Shown here one piece after another: positions 1 to 12,225 of a DNA stretch of 64,000 bases. Made by a program: the position numbers and the translations under genes. The notes under the pieces are model-generated. The model had not been told where the DNA came from. It worked only from the letters and a program-made list of their open reading frames with translations, and did not search any database. How positions within the stretch are numbered: position 1 is the first letter of the stretch; the number at the start of each line of letters is the position of its first letter. Origin of the DNA: Protonemura montana (taxonomy: Eukaryota; Arthropoda; Insecta; Plecoptera; Nemouridae); NCBI GenBank assembly GCA_947568835.1, contig CANOQG010000003.1:1-64000 (forward strand), in the 5' to 3' direction.

Positions 1-1051
1 ACTCTGCCTCACTAGCAAAAAGCTCCAGACACTCTGCATCGCTACCCAGGCGCTCCAGACGCTTTGCTTTGCTATTTTAATGCTACAAACACTCTGTCTC
101 GCTAGCCAGACGCTCCAGACACTCTGCCTCGTTTGCCAGACGCTCCAGACACTCTGCCTTAGTAGCCAGACGCACCAGACTTTCTGCTTCGCTAGTAAGA
201 CGCTCCAGACGCTCTGCTTTGCTAGCTAGTCGCTCTAGACACTCATCCTCGGTAAATAGACACTCCAGACACTTTTCCCCGCTTGCCAGACGCTCCAGGT
301 ACTCTGCCTTAGAAGCAAGACGCCCCAGACACCCAGCCTCACTTGCCAGACGCTCCAAACACTCTGTCTTAGAAGCAAGACGCTCCAGACACCCAGCATC
401 ACTTGCCAGACGCTCCAAACACTCTGTCTTAGAAGCAAGACGCTCCAGACACCCTGTCTCGCTTGCCAGGCGCTCTAGACACTCTGCCTCGTAAGCCAGA
501 CGCTCCAAACACTCTGTCTTAGAAGTAAGATGCTCCAGACACCCTGCCTCACTTGCCAGACGCTTCAAACACTCTGTCTTAGAAGCAAGACGCTCCAGTC
601 ATTCTGCCTCACTTGCCAGACGCTCCAAACACTCTGACTTATAAGCAAGACGCTCCAAGCACCCAGCCTCACTTGCCAGACGCTCCAAACACTCTGTCTT
701 AGCAGCAAGACGCTCCAGACACCCGGTCTCGCTTGCCAGACGCTCCAGACACTCTGCCTCGTCAGCCAGACGCTCTAGACACTCCTCCTTGCTAGCCAGT
801 CGCTCCAAACACTCTGTCTCGCTTGCCAGACGCTCCAGACACTCTGTTTTATTGATTAGACGTTCCAGACACTCTGCCATGATAGCTCGACGCTTAAGAC
901 ACTCTGCCTCGCTACTTAGACGCTCTAGACGCTCTGCTTTGCTAGCTTAATGCTAAAGACACTCTGTCTCGCTAGCCAGACGCTCCAGACACTCTGCATC
1001 GCTTGCCAGACGCTCCAGACACTCTGCCTCGTGAGCCAGAAGCTCCAGACA

Positions 1052-1411
1052 CTCTGGTTTGCTAGCCAGACGCCCAAGACCTTCTTCATTGCTAGCTTGG
1101 CGCTCAAGACACTCCTCCTTGCTAGCCAATCGCTCTTGACACTCTGCCTCGCTTGCCAGACGCTCCAGAAACTCTGGTTTGCTAGCCAGACGCCCAAGAC
1201 CTTCTTCATTGCTAGCTTGGCGCTCAAGACACTCCTCCTTGCTAGCCAATCGCTCTTGACACTCTGCCTCGCTAGCCAGACGCTCCAGAAACTCTGGTTT
1301 GCTAGCCAGACGCCCAAGACCTTCTTCATTGCTAGCTTGGCGCTCAAGACACTCCTCCTTGCTAGCCAATCGCTCTTGACACTCTGCCTTAGTAGACAGA
1401 CGCTCCAGAAA
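1052..1411. repeat. 120-bp sub-repeat, three copies
   Basis: Four consecutive 30-bp units form a block that repeats almost perfectly at 1052, 1172 and 1292. The block carries diagnostic variants such as gcccaagaccttcttcattg. It is a local second-level amplification independent of the 1948-bp repeat. Confidence 0.85.
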
Positions 1412-2527
1412 CTCTGCCTTAGTAGACAGACGCTCCAGACACTCTGCATCGTTCGCAACACGCTCCATACACTCTCCTTTTATAGCAAATCGCTTCAGAC
1501 ACTTTGCCTCGGTAATAACACGCTCAAGAAACTCTGCCTCGCTAGCAAGACGCTCCATAGACTCTGCTTCGCTATCCAGACGTTCCAGACACTTTGCCTT
1601 GCTAGCCAGGCGCTTCAGACACTCTGGCTGGCTACCCAGACGCTCCAGACACTCTGCCTCGCTAGCCAGCCTCTCCAGACACTCTACCACGCTAGCCAGA
1701 CACTCCAGACACTCTACCACGCAAGCTTGACGCTCCAGGCACTCTGCCTCGCTAGCCAGGCGTTCCAGACACTCTGGCTCGCTTCCATACGCTCCAGACT
1801 TTCTGCCTCGCTAGCCAGTGGCTCCAGACTATCTGCCACGCTATCCAGAGGCTGCAGACACTCTGCAATGCTAGCCAGACGCTCCAGACACTCTGCCACG
1901 CTAGCTAGACACTCCAGACTATCCGCCACGCTAGCAAGACGCTCCAGACACTCAGCCACGCTCGCCTTACGTTCCAGACACTCTGCCTCGCTATTCAGAT
2001 GCTCCAGTTACTCTACCATGCTAGCTAGACGCTCCAGACACACTGCCTCGCTAGCCAGGCGCTCCAGACACTCTGCCTCGCTACCCAGGCGCTTCAGACA
2101 CTCTGCCTCGCTATCCAGACGCTCCGGGCACTCTGCCTTGCCAGCAAGGCACTTCAGACACTCTTTTTCGCTAGCTAGACGGTCCAGACACTCAGCCATG
2201 CTAGCCAGACGCTCCAGGTACTCTGCCTTGCTACCCAGACGCTCCAGACACTCTGCTATTCTAGTCAGACGCTCCAGACTATCTGCCACGCTAGCCAGAG
2301 GCTCCAGACACTCTGCCACGCTAGCCATACGCTCTAGACACTCTGCTATGCTAGCCACACGCTCCAGACTTTCCGCCACACTAGCCAGACGCTCTAGACT
2401 TTCTGCCTCGCTAGCAAGACGCTCCTGACACTCTGCCTCGCTACCCAGACGCACCAGACACTTTGCCTCGCTACCCAGACGCTCCAGACACTCTGCCTCG
2501 CTAGCTAGACGCTCTAGACACTCTGCC

Positions 2528-5500
2528 ATGATAACCAGATGCTCCAGACTATCCGCCACGCTAGCTATAGGCTCCAGACACTCGGTTACGCTAGCAAGAC
2601 GCTCCAGACACTCAGCCACGCTCGCCAGACGTTTCAGACACTCTGCCTCGCTATTCAGATGCTCCAGTTACTCTACCATGCTAGCTAGACGCTCCAGACA
2701 CTCTGCCTCGCTAGCCAGGCGCTCCAGACACTCTGCCTCGCTACACAGATGCTCCAGGCACTCTGCCTCGCCAGCAAGTTACTTAAGACACTCTGTTTCG
2801 CTAGCTAGACGGTCCAGACACTCAGCCATGCTTGCCAGACGCTCCAGACACACTGCCTCGCTTGCCAGGCGCTCAAAACACTCTGCCACGCTAGCAAGAC
2901 GCTCCAGACACTCTGCCACGCTAGCCAGACGCTCCAGACACTCTGCCACGCTAGCAAGACGCTCCAGACACTCTGTCTCGCTACCCAGACGCTCCAGACA
3001 CTCTGCCACGCTAGCCATAGGCTCCAGACAATCTGCCACGCTAGCTAGACGCTCCAGACACTCTGCCTTGCTACCCAGACGCTCCAGACACTCTGCCATT
3101 CTAGTCAGACGCTACAGACTATCTGCCACGCTAGCCAGAGGCTCCAGACACACTGTCTCGCTACCCAGACGCTCCAGACACTCTGCCACGCTAGCCATAG
3201 GCTCCAGACAATCTGCCACGCTAGCTAGACGCTCAAGACACTCTCCCTTGCTACCCAGACGCTCCAGACACTCTGCCATTCTAGTCAGACGCTACAGACT
3301 ATCTGCCACGCTAGCCAGAGGCTCCAGACACTCTGCCACGCTAGCTAGACGCTCCAGACACTCTGCCTTAGAAGCAAAACGCTCCAGACATTTTGCCTCA
3401 CTTGCCAGACGCTCCAAACACTCTGTCTTAGCAGTAAGATGCTCCAGACACCCTGCCTCACTTGTCAGACGCTCCAGACACTCTGCCTCGTAAGCCAGAC
3501 GCTCTAGACACTCTGCTTAGCTTGCCAGACGCTCCAGACACTCTACCATGCTAGCCAGACGCTCCAAACACTCTGTCTTAGAAGCAAGACGCTCCAGACA
3601 CCCTGTCTCGCTTGCCAGACGCTCCAGACACTCTGCCTCGTCAGCCAGACGCTCTAGAAACTCTGCTTTGCTTGCCAGACGCTCCGGACACTCTACCATG
3701 CTAGCCAGACGCTCCAGACACGCTGCTTCGCTAAAAAGACGCTTCAGACACTCTGCCTAGCTAGCAAGACGCTCTAGACACTCTGCTTTGCTAGCCAGAC
3801 GTTTCAGACACTCCGCCTCGCTAGCTAGACGCTCCAGACACTCTACCTTGGTTGTTAGACGCTCCAGACTATCTGCCACGCTAGCTAGACGCTCCAGACA
3901 CTCTGCCTCGCTACCCAGACGCTCCAGACACTCTGCCTCGCTAGATTGGCGTTAGACACTTTGCCTTGCTAGACAGACGCTCCATACACTCTCGTTTTAT
4001 TGCAAATCGCTTCAGACACTTTGCCTCGGTAATAACTCGCTTAAGAAACTCTGCCTCGCTAGCAAGACGCTCCAGAAACTCTGCTTCGCTAGCCAGACGT
4101 TCCAGACACTTTGCCTTGCTAGCCAGACGCTCCAGACATTCTGCCACGCTAGTCAGACATTCCAGACACTCTGCCTCGCTAGCAAGACGCTCCAGAATTT
4201 CAGCTTAGCTATCCAGACACTCCAGACACTCTGCCTTGCTAGCAAGACGCTGCAGACACTCTGCCTCACTAGGAAAAAGCTCCAGACACTCTGTATCGCT
4301 ACCCAGGCGCTCCAGACGTTTTGCTTTAATATTGTAATGCTTTAAACAATCTGTCTCGCTAGCCAGACGCTCCAGACTTTCTGCCTCGCTTGCCAGACGC
4401 TCCAGACGCTCTGCTTTGCTAGCTAGACGCTCTAGACACTCTGCCATGATAACCAGATGCTCCAGACTATCCGCCACGCTAGCTATAGGCTCCAGACTCT
4501 CGGCCACGCTAGCAAGACGCTCCAGACACTCAGCCACGCTCGCCAGACGTTTCAGACACTCTGCCTCGCTATTCAGATGCTCCAGTTACTCTACCATGCT
4601 AGCTAGACGCTCCAGACACTCTGCCTCGCTAGCCAGGCGCTCCAGACACTCTGCCTCGCTACACAGACGCTCCAGGCACTCTGCCTCGCCAGCAAGTTAC
4701 TTAAGACACTCTGTTTCGTTAGCTAGACGGTCCAGACACTCAGCTATGCTAGCCAGACGCTCCAGGTACTCTGCCTTGCTACCCAGACGCTCCAGACACA
4801 ATGCCTCGCTTGCCAGGCGCTCAAAACACTCTGCCACGCTAGCAAGACGCTCCAGACACTCTGCCACGCTAGCCAGACGCTCCAGACACTCTACCACGCT
4901 AGCAAGACGCTCCAGACACTCTGTCTCGCTACCCAGACGCTCCAGACACTCTGCCACGCTAGCCATAGGCTCCAGACAATCTGCCACGCTAGCTAGACGC
5001 TCCAGACACTCTGCCTTGCTACCCAGACGCTCCAGACACTCTGCCATTCTAGTCAGACGCTACAGACTATCTGCCACGCTAGCCAGAGGCTCCATACACT
5101 CTGTCTCGCTACCCAGACGCTCCAGACACTCTGCCACGCTAGCCATAGGCTCCAGACAATCTGCCACGCTAGCTAGACGCTCCAGACACTCTGCCTTGCT
5201 ACCCAGACGCTCCAGACACTCTGCCATTCTAGTCAGACGCTACAGACTATCTGCCACGCTAGCCAGAGGCTCCAGACACTCTGCCACGCTAGCTAGACGC
5301 TCCAGACACTCTGCCTTAGAAGCAAGACGCTCCAGACATTCTGCCTCACTTGCCAGACGCTCCAAACACTCTGTCTTAGCAGTAAGATGCTCCAGACACC
5401 CTGCCTCACTTGTCAGACGCTCCAGACACTCTGCCTCGTAAGCCAGACGCTCTAGACACTCTGCTTAGCTTGCCAGACGCTCCAGACACTCTACCATGCT

Positions 5501-8325
5501 AGCCAGACGCTCCAAACACTCTGTCTTAGAAGCAAGACGCTCCAGACACCCTGTCTCGCTTGCCAGACGCTCCAGACACTCTGCCTCGTCAGCCAGACGC
5601 TCTAGACACTCTGCTTTGCTTGCCAGACGCTCCGGACACTCTACCATGCTAGCCAGACGCTCCAGACACGCTGCTTCGCTAAAAAGACGCTTCAGACACT
5701 CTGCCTAGCTAGCAAGACGCTCTAGACACTCTGCTTTGCTAGCCAGACGTTTCAGACACTCCGCCTCGCTAGCTAGACGCTCCAGACACTCTACCTTGGT
5801 TGTTAGACGCTCCAGACTATCTGCCACGCTAGCTAGACGCTCCAGACACTCTGCCTCGCTACCCAGACGCTCCAGACACTCTGCCTCGCTAGATTGGCGT
5901 TAGACACTTTGCCTTGCTAGACAGACGCTCCATACACTCTCGTTTTATTGCAAATCGCTTCAGACACTTTGCCTCGGTAATAACACGCTTAAGAAACTCT
6001 GCCTCGCTAGCAAGACGCTCCAGAAACTCTGCTTCGCTAGCCAGACGTTCCAGACACTTTGCCTTGCTAGCCAGACGCTCCAGACATTCTGCCACGCTAG
6101 TCAGACATTCCAGACACTCTGCCTCGCTAGCAAGACGCTCCAGAATTTCAGCTTAGCTATCCAGACACTCCAGACACTCTGCCTTGCTAGCAAGACGCTG
6201 CAGACACTCTGCCTCACTAGGAAAAAGCTCCAGACACTCTGTATCGCTACCCAGGCGCTCCAGACGTTTTGCTTTAATATTGTAATGCTTTAAACAATCT
6301 GTCTCGCTAGCCAGACGCTCCAGACTTTCTGCCTCGCTTGCCAGACGCTCCAGACGCTCTGCTTTGCTAGCTAGACGCTCTAGACACTCTGCCATGATAA
6401 CCAGATGCTCCAGACTATCCGCCACGCTAGCTATAGGCTCCAGACTCTCGGCCACGCTAGCAAGACGCTTCAGACACTCAGCCACGCTCGCCAGACGTTT
6501 CAGACACTCTGCCTCGCTATTCAGATGCTCCAGTTACTCTACCATGCTAGCTAGACGCTCCAGACACTCTGCCTCGCTAGCCAGGCGCTCCAGACACTCT
6601 GCCTCGCTACACAGACGCTCCAGGCACTCTGCCTCGCCAGCAAGTTACTTAAGACACTCTGTTTCGTTAGCTAGACGGTCCAGACACTCAGCTATGCTAG
6701 CCAGACGCTCCAGGTACTCTGCCTTGCTACCCAGACGCTCCAGACACAATGCCTCGCTTGCCAGGCGCTCAAAACACTCTGCCACGCTAGCAAGACGCTC
6801 CAGACACTCTGCCACGCTAGCCAGACGCTCCAGACACTCTGCCACGCTAGCAAGACGCTCCAGACACTCTGTCTCGCTACCCAGACGCTCCAGACACTCT
6901 GCCACGCTAGCCATAGGCTCCAGACAATCTGCCACGCTAGCTAGACGCTCCAGACACTCTGCCTTGCTACCCAGACGCTCCAGACACTCTGCCATTCTAG
7001 TCAGACGCTACAGACTATCTGCCACGCTAGCCAGAGGCTCCATACACTCTGTCTCGCTACCCAGACGCTCCAGACACTCTGCCACGCTAGCCATAGGCTC
7101 CAGACAATCTGCCACGCTAGCTAGACGCTCCAGACACTCTGCCTTGCTACCCAGACGCTCCAGACACTCTGCCATTCTAGTCAGACGCTACAGACTATCT
7201 GCCACGCTAGCCAGAGGCTCCAGACACTCTGCCACGCTAGCTAGACGCTCCAGACACTCTGCCTTAGAAGCAAGACGCTCCAGACATTCTGCCTCACTTG
7301 CCAGACGCTCCAAACACTCTGTCTTAGAAGTAAGATGCTCCAGACACCCTGCCTCACTTGTCAGACGCTCCAGACACTCTGCCTCGTAAGCCAGACGCTC
7401 TAGACACTCTGCTTAGCTTGCCAGACGCTCCAGACACTCTACCATGCTAGCCAGACGCTCCAAACACTCTGTCTTAGAAGCAAGACGCTCCAGACACCCT
7501 GTCTCGCTTGCCAGACGCTCCAGACACTCTGCCTCGTCAGCCAGACGCTCTAGACACTCTGCTTTGCTTGCCAGACGCTCCAGACACTCTACCATGCTAG
7601 CCAGACGCTCCAGACACGCTGCTTCGCTAAGAAGACGCTTCAGACACTCTGCCTAGCTAGCAAGACGCTCTAGACACTCTGCTTTGCTAGCCAGACGTTT
7701 CAGACACTCCGCCTCGCTAGCTAGACGCTCCAGACACTCTGCCTTGGTTGTTAGACGCTCCAGACTATCTGCCACGCTAGCTAGACGCTCCAGACACTCT
7801 GCCTCGCTACCCAGACGCTCCAGAAACTCTGCCTCGCTAGATTGGCGTTAGACACTTTGCCTTGCTAGACAGACGCTCCATACACTCTCGTTTTATTGCA
7901 AATCGCTTCAGACACTTTGCCTCGGTAATAACACGCTCAAGAAACTCTGCCTCGCTAGCAAGACGCTCCAAAGCCTCTGCTTCGCTATCCAGACGTTCCA
8001 GACACTTTGCCTTGCTAGCCAGACGCTCCAGACATTCTGCCACGCTAGTCAGACATTCCAGACACTCTTCCTCGCTAGCAAGACGCTCCAGAATTTCAGC
8101 TTAGCTATCCAGACACTCCAGACACTCTGCCTTGCTAGCAAGACGCTGCAGACACTCTGCCTCACTAGCAAAAAGCTCCAGACACTCTGTATCGCTACCC
8201 AGGCGCTCCAGACGTTTTGCTTTAATATTGTAATGCTTTAAACAATCTGTCTCGCTAGCCAGACGCTCCAGACACTCTGCCTCGCTTGCCAGACGCTCCA
8301 GACGCTCTGCTTTGCTAGCAAGTCG
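2528..8325. repeat. Higher-order repeat, three copies of ~1948 bp
   Basis: Within the 30-bp array a long pattern recurs with a 1948-bp period. The landmark around 4446 (atgataaccagatgctccag) recurs at 6394, and the landmark at 5496 recurs at 7444. The first copy, starting near 2528, is one 30-bp unit shorter (1918 bp). The third copy diverges near 8325. Copies differ by only a few bases per several hundred, so they arose by recent unequal exchange. Each copy contains the same frame-breaking segment (gattggcgttagaca) near 3943, 5891 and 7839. Confidence 0.9.
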
Positions 8326-8753
8326 CTCTAGACACTAAGCCTCGGTAAATAGACACTCCAGACACTTTTCCCCGCTTGCCAGACTCTCCAGACACTCTGC
8401 CTTAGAAGCAAGACGCTCCAGACATTCTGCCTCACTTGCCAGACGCTCTAAACACTCTGATTTAGAAGCAAGACGCTCCAGACACCCTGTCTCACTTGCC
8501 AGACGCTCCAAACACTCTGTCTTAGAAGCAAGACGCTCCAGACACCCTGTTTGGCATGCCAGACGCTCCAGATACTCTGCTTCGCTAGCCAGACGCTCCA
8601 GACACTCTGCTTCGCTAGCCAGACGCTCCAGACACTCTGCCACGCTAGTCAGACGCTCCAGACACTCTGCCTCGCTAGCAAGACGCTCCAGAATTTCTGC
8701 TTAACTATCCAGACGCTCCAGACACTCTGCCATGATAGCCAGACGCTGCAGAC

Positions 8754-9223
8754 ACTCTGCCTCACTAGCAAAAAGCTCCAGACACTCTGCATCGCTACCC
8801 AGGCGCTCCAGACGCTTTGCTTTGCTATTTTAATGCTACAAACACTCTGTCTCGCTAGCCAGACGCTCCAGACACTCTGCCTCGTTTGCCAGACGCTCCA
8901 GACACTCTGCCTTAGTAGCCAGACGCACCAGACTTTCTGCTTCGCTAGTTAGACGCTCCAGATGCTCTGCTTTGCTAGCTAGTCGCTCTAGACACTCATC
9001 CTCGGTAAATAGACACTCCAGACACTTTTCCCCGCTTGCCAGACGCTCCAGGTACTCTGCCTTAGAAGCAAGACGCCCCAGATACACAGCCTAACTTGCC
9101 AGACGCTCTAAACACTCTGTCTTAGAAGCAAGACGCTCCAGACACCCAGCATCACTTGCCAGACGCTCCAAACACTCTGTCTTAGAAGCAAGACGCTCCA
9201 GACACCCTGTCTCGCTTGCCAGA
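8754..9223. repeat. Copy of the window's first ~470 bp
   Basis: The sequence from about 8754 repeats the first ~470 bases of the window at an offset of 8753. It includes the unusual variants gctattttaatgctacaaac and ccccgcttgccagacgctcc. This implies that a larger block (about 8.75 kb) also behaves as a repeat period, or that this segment was transposed within the array. Confidence 0.8.
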
Positions 9224-11280
9224 CGCTCCAAACACTCTGTCTTAGAAGCAAGACGCTCCAGACACCCTGTTTGGCATGCCTGACGCTCCAGATACTCTGC
9301 TTTGCTTGCCAGACGCTCCAGACACTCTACCACGCTAGCTAGACGCTCCAGACATTCTGCCTCACTTGCCAGACGCTCCAAACACTCTGTCTTAGAAGCA
9401 AGACGCTCCAGACACCCAGCCTCACTTGCCAGACGCTCCAAACACTCTGTCTTAGAAGCAAGACGCTCCAGAAACCCTGTCTCGCTTGCCAAACGCTCCA
9501 GACACTCTGCCTCGTAAGCCAGACGCTCCAGACACTCTGGTTTGCTAGCCAGTCGCTCTAGACACTCTGCCTCGCTAGTTAGACGCTTCAGACGTTCTGT
9601 TATGCTAGCTAGACGCTCTAGACACTTATCCTCGGTAAAAAGACACTCCAGACACTCTGCCTCGCTTGCCACACGCTCCAGACACTCTGCCTTAGTTCCC
9701 CGAAGCTCTTGACAGTCTGCCTCGAAATTTAAGCGCTCCAGAAGCTCTGCTTTGCTAGTAAGAAGCTCCAGACACTCTGCCTTGATAACCAGAGGCTCTT
9801 GACGCATTTATTTGCTACCCAGACGCTCTGGACGCTCTGCTTTGCTAGCTTAATGCTAAAGACACTCTGTCTCGCTAGCCAGACGTTCCAGACACTCTGC
9901 CTCGCTAGCCAGACGCTTCAGACACTCTGCTTTTCTAGCCAGACGCTCCGAACACTCTGCCATGCTAGACAGACGCTCCAGACACTCTGCCTCGCTTGCC
10001 AGACGCTCCAGACACTCTGCCTTATTGATAAGACGTTCCAGACACTTTGCCTTGCTAGCCAGATGCTCCATACACTCTGCATCGCTACCCAGGCGCTCCA
10101 GAAGCTTTGCTCTGCTAGTTGAATGCTACAAACACTCTTCCTCGCTAGCCAGACGCTCCACACACTCTGCCTCGCTTGCCAGACGCTCCAGACAATCTGC
10201 CTTAGTAGCCAGATGATCCAGACACTCTGTTTTGCTTGCCAGACGCTCCAGACACTCTGCCTCGCTAGTAAGACGCTCCAGACGCTCTGCTTTGCTAGCC
10301 AGACGCTCTAGACACTAAGCCTCGGTAAATAGACACTCCAGACACTCTGCCTCGCTTGCCACTTGCTCTAGACACTCTGCCTTAGTTCCTTGACGCTCTT
10401 GATAATCTGCATCACTTGCCAGACGCTCCAAACACTCTGTCTTAGAAGAAAGACGCTCCAGACACCCTGTCTCGCTTGTTAGATCCTCCAGACACTCTGC
10501 TTTGTAAGCCAGACGCTCCAGACACTCTGGTTTGCTACCTAGACGCCCAAGACACTCTCCTTTGCTAGCTTTGCGCTCAAGACGCTCTGCCTCGCTTGCC
10601 AGACGCTCTAGACACTCTGCCTCGCTTGCCAGACGCTCCAGACACTCTGCCTTATTGATTAGACGTTCCAGACACTCTGTCTCACTAGCCAGACGTTCCA
10701 GACACTCTGCCTTGCTTGCAAGACGCTCCAGACACTCTGCCTTAGTAGCCAGAAGCTCCAGACACTCTTCCTCGCTTGCCACACGCTCCAGACACTCTGC
10801 CTTAGTTCCCAGACGCTCTTGAAAAATCTGCCTCGATAGTAAGACGCTCCAGACGCTCTGCTTTGCTAGTTAGAAGCTCCAGACACTCTGCCTTGCTAAC
10901 CAGAGGCTCTAGACGCACTTCTTTGCTACCCAGACGCACTAGACGCTCTGCTTTGCTAGCTTAATGCTAAAGACACTCTTTCTCGCAAGCCAGACGTTCC
11001 AGACACTTTGCCCCGCTTGCCAGACGCTCCAGACACCCTGCCTTAGTAGCCAGGCGCTCCATACACTCTGCCTCGCTTGCCACACGCTCCAAACACTCTG
11101 CCTTAGTTCCCAGACTCTCTTGAAAATCTGCCTCGAAAGTAAGACGCTCCAGACGCTCTGCTTTGCTAGCTAGAAGCTCAAGACACTTATTTTTGGTAAA
11201 TAGACACTCCAGACATTCTGTCTCGCTAGCAAATTGCTCAAGGCAATCTAATTTGCTAGCCAGACGCTCTATACACAAGT

Positions 11281-11629
11281 CTAGTCTAGACTCTAGACTA
11301 CAGGTCATACAGTACCATCACCGAGTATCATAGTACCATTATAGAGAGCGCTAGTAATGACAGAGAGCGTCTAGCTAGTAAAGTGCAACCCTAGCGTTCT
11401 GATGGATATATCTGGAGTGCGAGAGCCAGGCTCGCTCTCTTAGCGGCACGCTCTCTTAGCGGCACGCACTCAGACGCCAGACACCAGACGAGAAGGACGC
11501 CAGCCGAGCGTTCCTCCCAGCCAGCATTTTACTTGTCAAGATGTATAAGTAAACGAGGATTTCTACAGATCGGTTTTCGTCTTGCTTCAACCTCAACTCC
11601 TATCTCCGCCCGTCACCTTCAAGTCACTT
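11281..11629. other. Unassigned junction between minisatellite and 5S array
   Basis: No gene was recognised. The stretch contains a small palindromic run (ctagtctagactctagacta) at the satellite edge and a direct repeat of gctctcttagcggcac near 11435-11465. It then passes into reverse-oriented 5S spacer at about 11630. Confidence 0.5.
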
Positions 11630-12225
11630 GGCCACTCGGCCTAGCTAGAGAAAAATGCATCAATTGGAAGCGTTAGTACGAAAGTAGATTTCTTTTGAAG
11701 TAACTCGCTTAAAAACTATTTTGAAATACCCATGTTGATGGATAGATTGGCAAGGATTTGTAGTTTGGAGGAGAAGGTTACAATAAAAAAAATATATATA
11801 TATATAGTTGCCAACGGCACGTGGTGTTCCCAAGCGGTCACCTATCCAAGTACTGACCACGCCCGATGTTGCTTAATTTCGGTGATCGGACGAGAACCGG
11901 TGTTTTCAACATGGTATGGCCGTTGACAACGTTTTCAGCGGTTTCTGTGTAACTCGTCGTGCTTGGTCAACCTCACGTTTTACGACGAACGGGAAGAACG
12001 AGTATAACGTAAACATTTTTCTGGTAAGTCAGATCTTGCAAAGGTAACTTCTAGGCACTTCTAAGGCAGAGCATTAAAAACGGTTAGATATCATTGAAAA
12101 TAGACCACTTTTAAACCTAATCTAACCTAAGTTTTGAAATTTGTCAAATACTAGGCCTAACCTAACCTAACCAAACCTTACCTCACCTCACACAACGGAA
12201 CCTAACCTTAACTTACCTAACTTGT
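11630..12225 (-). repeat. Inverted 5S rDNA unit (partial)
   Basis: This is the reverse complement of the spacer and gene arrangement found in the plus-oriented units. It runs from the cggcctagc(t)agag landmark through the 5S gene to the upstream spacer with CCTAA repeats. At about 12220 the sequence switches to plus orientation, making a head-to-head junction with the next unit. Confidence 0.85.
11810..11927 (-). rRNA. 5S rRNA: 5S rRNA gene, inverted copy
   Basis: A 118-nt sequence with the standard 5S architecture. The ends gtcaacggc and gccgttggc pair to form helix I, and the internal promoter region (gttaagcaacatcggg equivalent, then ggtgaccgcttggga) is present. It differs from the local consensus at about two positions. 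On its own strand it is followed by an A/T-rich run rather than a clean T tract: the + strand shows aaaaaaatatatatat just before it. This is the only copy on the minus strand. Confidence 0.85.

Larger units (their letters stand above)
1..11280. repeat. 30-bp minisatellite array (decapeptide-encoding on minus strand)
   Basis: About 370 tandem copies of a 30-bp unit, typified by ctctgcctcgctagccagac followed by gctccagaca, run from the window edge to about 11280. The array probably continues beyond the left edge. Because 30 is divisible by three the reading frame is kept, and long open frames occur on both strands. On the minus strand each unit reads as ten residues with a conserved Cys-Leu-Glu-Arg-Leu-Ala-Ser core and three variable residues. 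Occasional 29- or 31-bp units (near 1790, 3950, 5900, 7850) shift the frame. Whether this is a noncoding satellite or a decayed repeat-protein gene cannot be settled here. Confidence 0.95.
83..11308 (-). pseudogene. Possible decayed decapeptide-repeat protein frame
   Basis: Minus-strand open segments at 83-568, 599-880, 953-1720, 2008-2619, 2779-3099, 8335-8643, 9091-9807, 10315-10782 and others encode tandem ten-residue repeats with the core CLERLAS. Interruptions are mostly single substitutions (for example TGT to TGA near 599) plus a few frame-shifting units. The Ala-Ser pair is written GCTAGC, GCAAGT or GCTTCT in different units, so several base changes leave the peptide unchanged. The plus-strand reading changes at the same places. 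This hints that the minus frame was once selected. There is no start region, intron pattern or flanking domain that I recognise, and no known family. It may equally be a satellite that happens to be open. Confidence 0.3.

Noticed and set aside
950-2428. Long plus-strand open frame in the satellite (492 codons)
   Set aside because: It arises because the 30-bp unit lacks stops in several frames. Its peptide changes between unit types where the minus-strand peptide is kept, so it is a shadow.
11660-11926. Small open frames across the inverted 5S gene, and similar ones at 18605-18936 and 53175-53448
   Set aside because: They recur at every 5S copy simply because the rRNA gene and spacer are repeated. 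They are not proteins.
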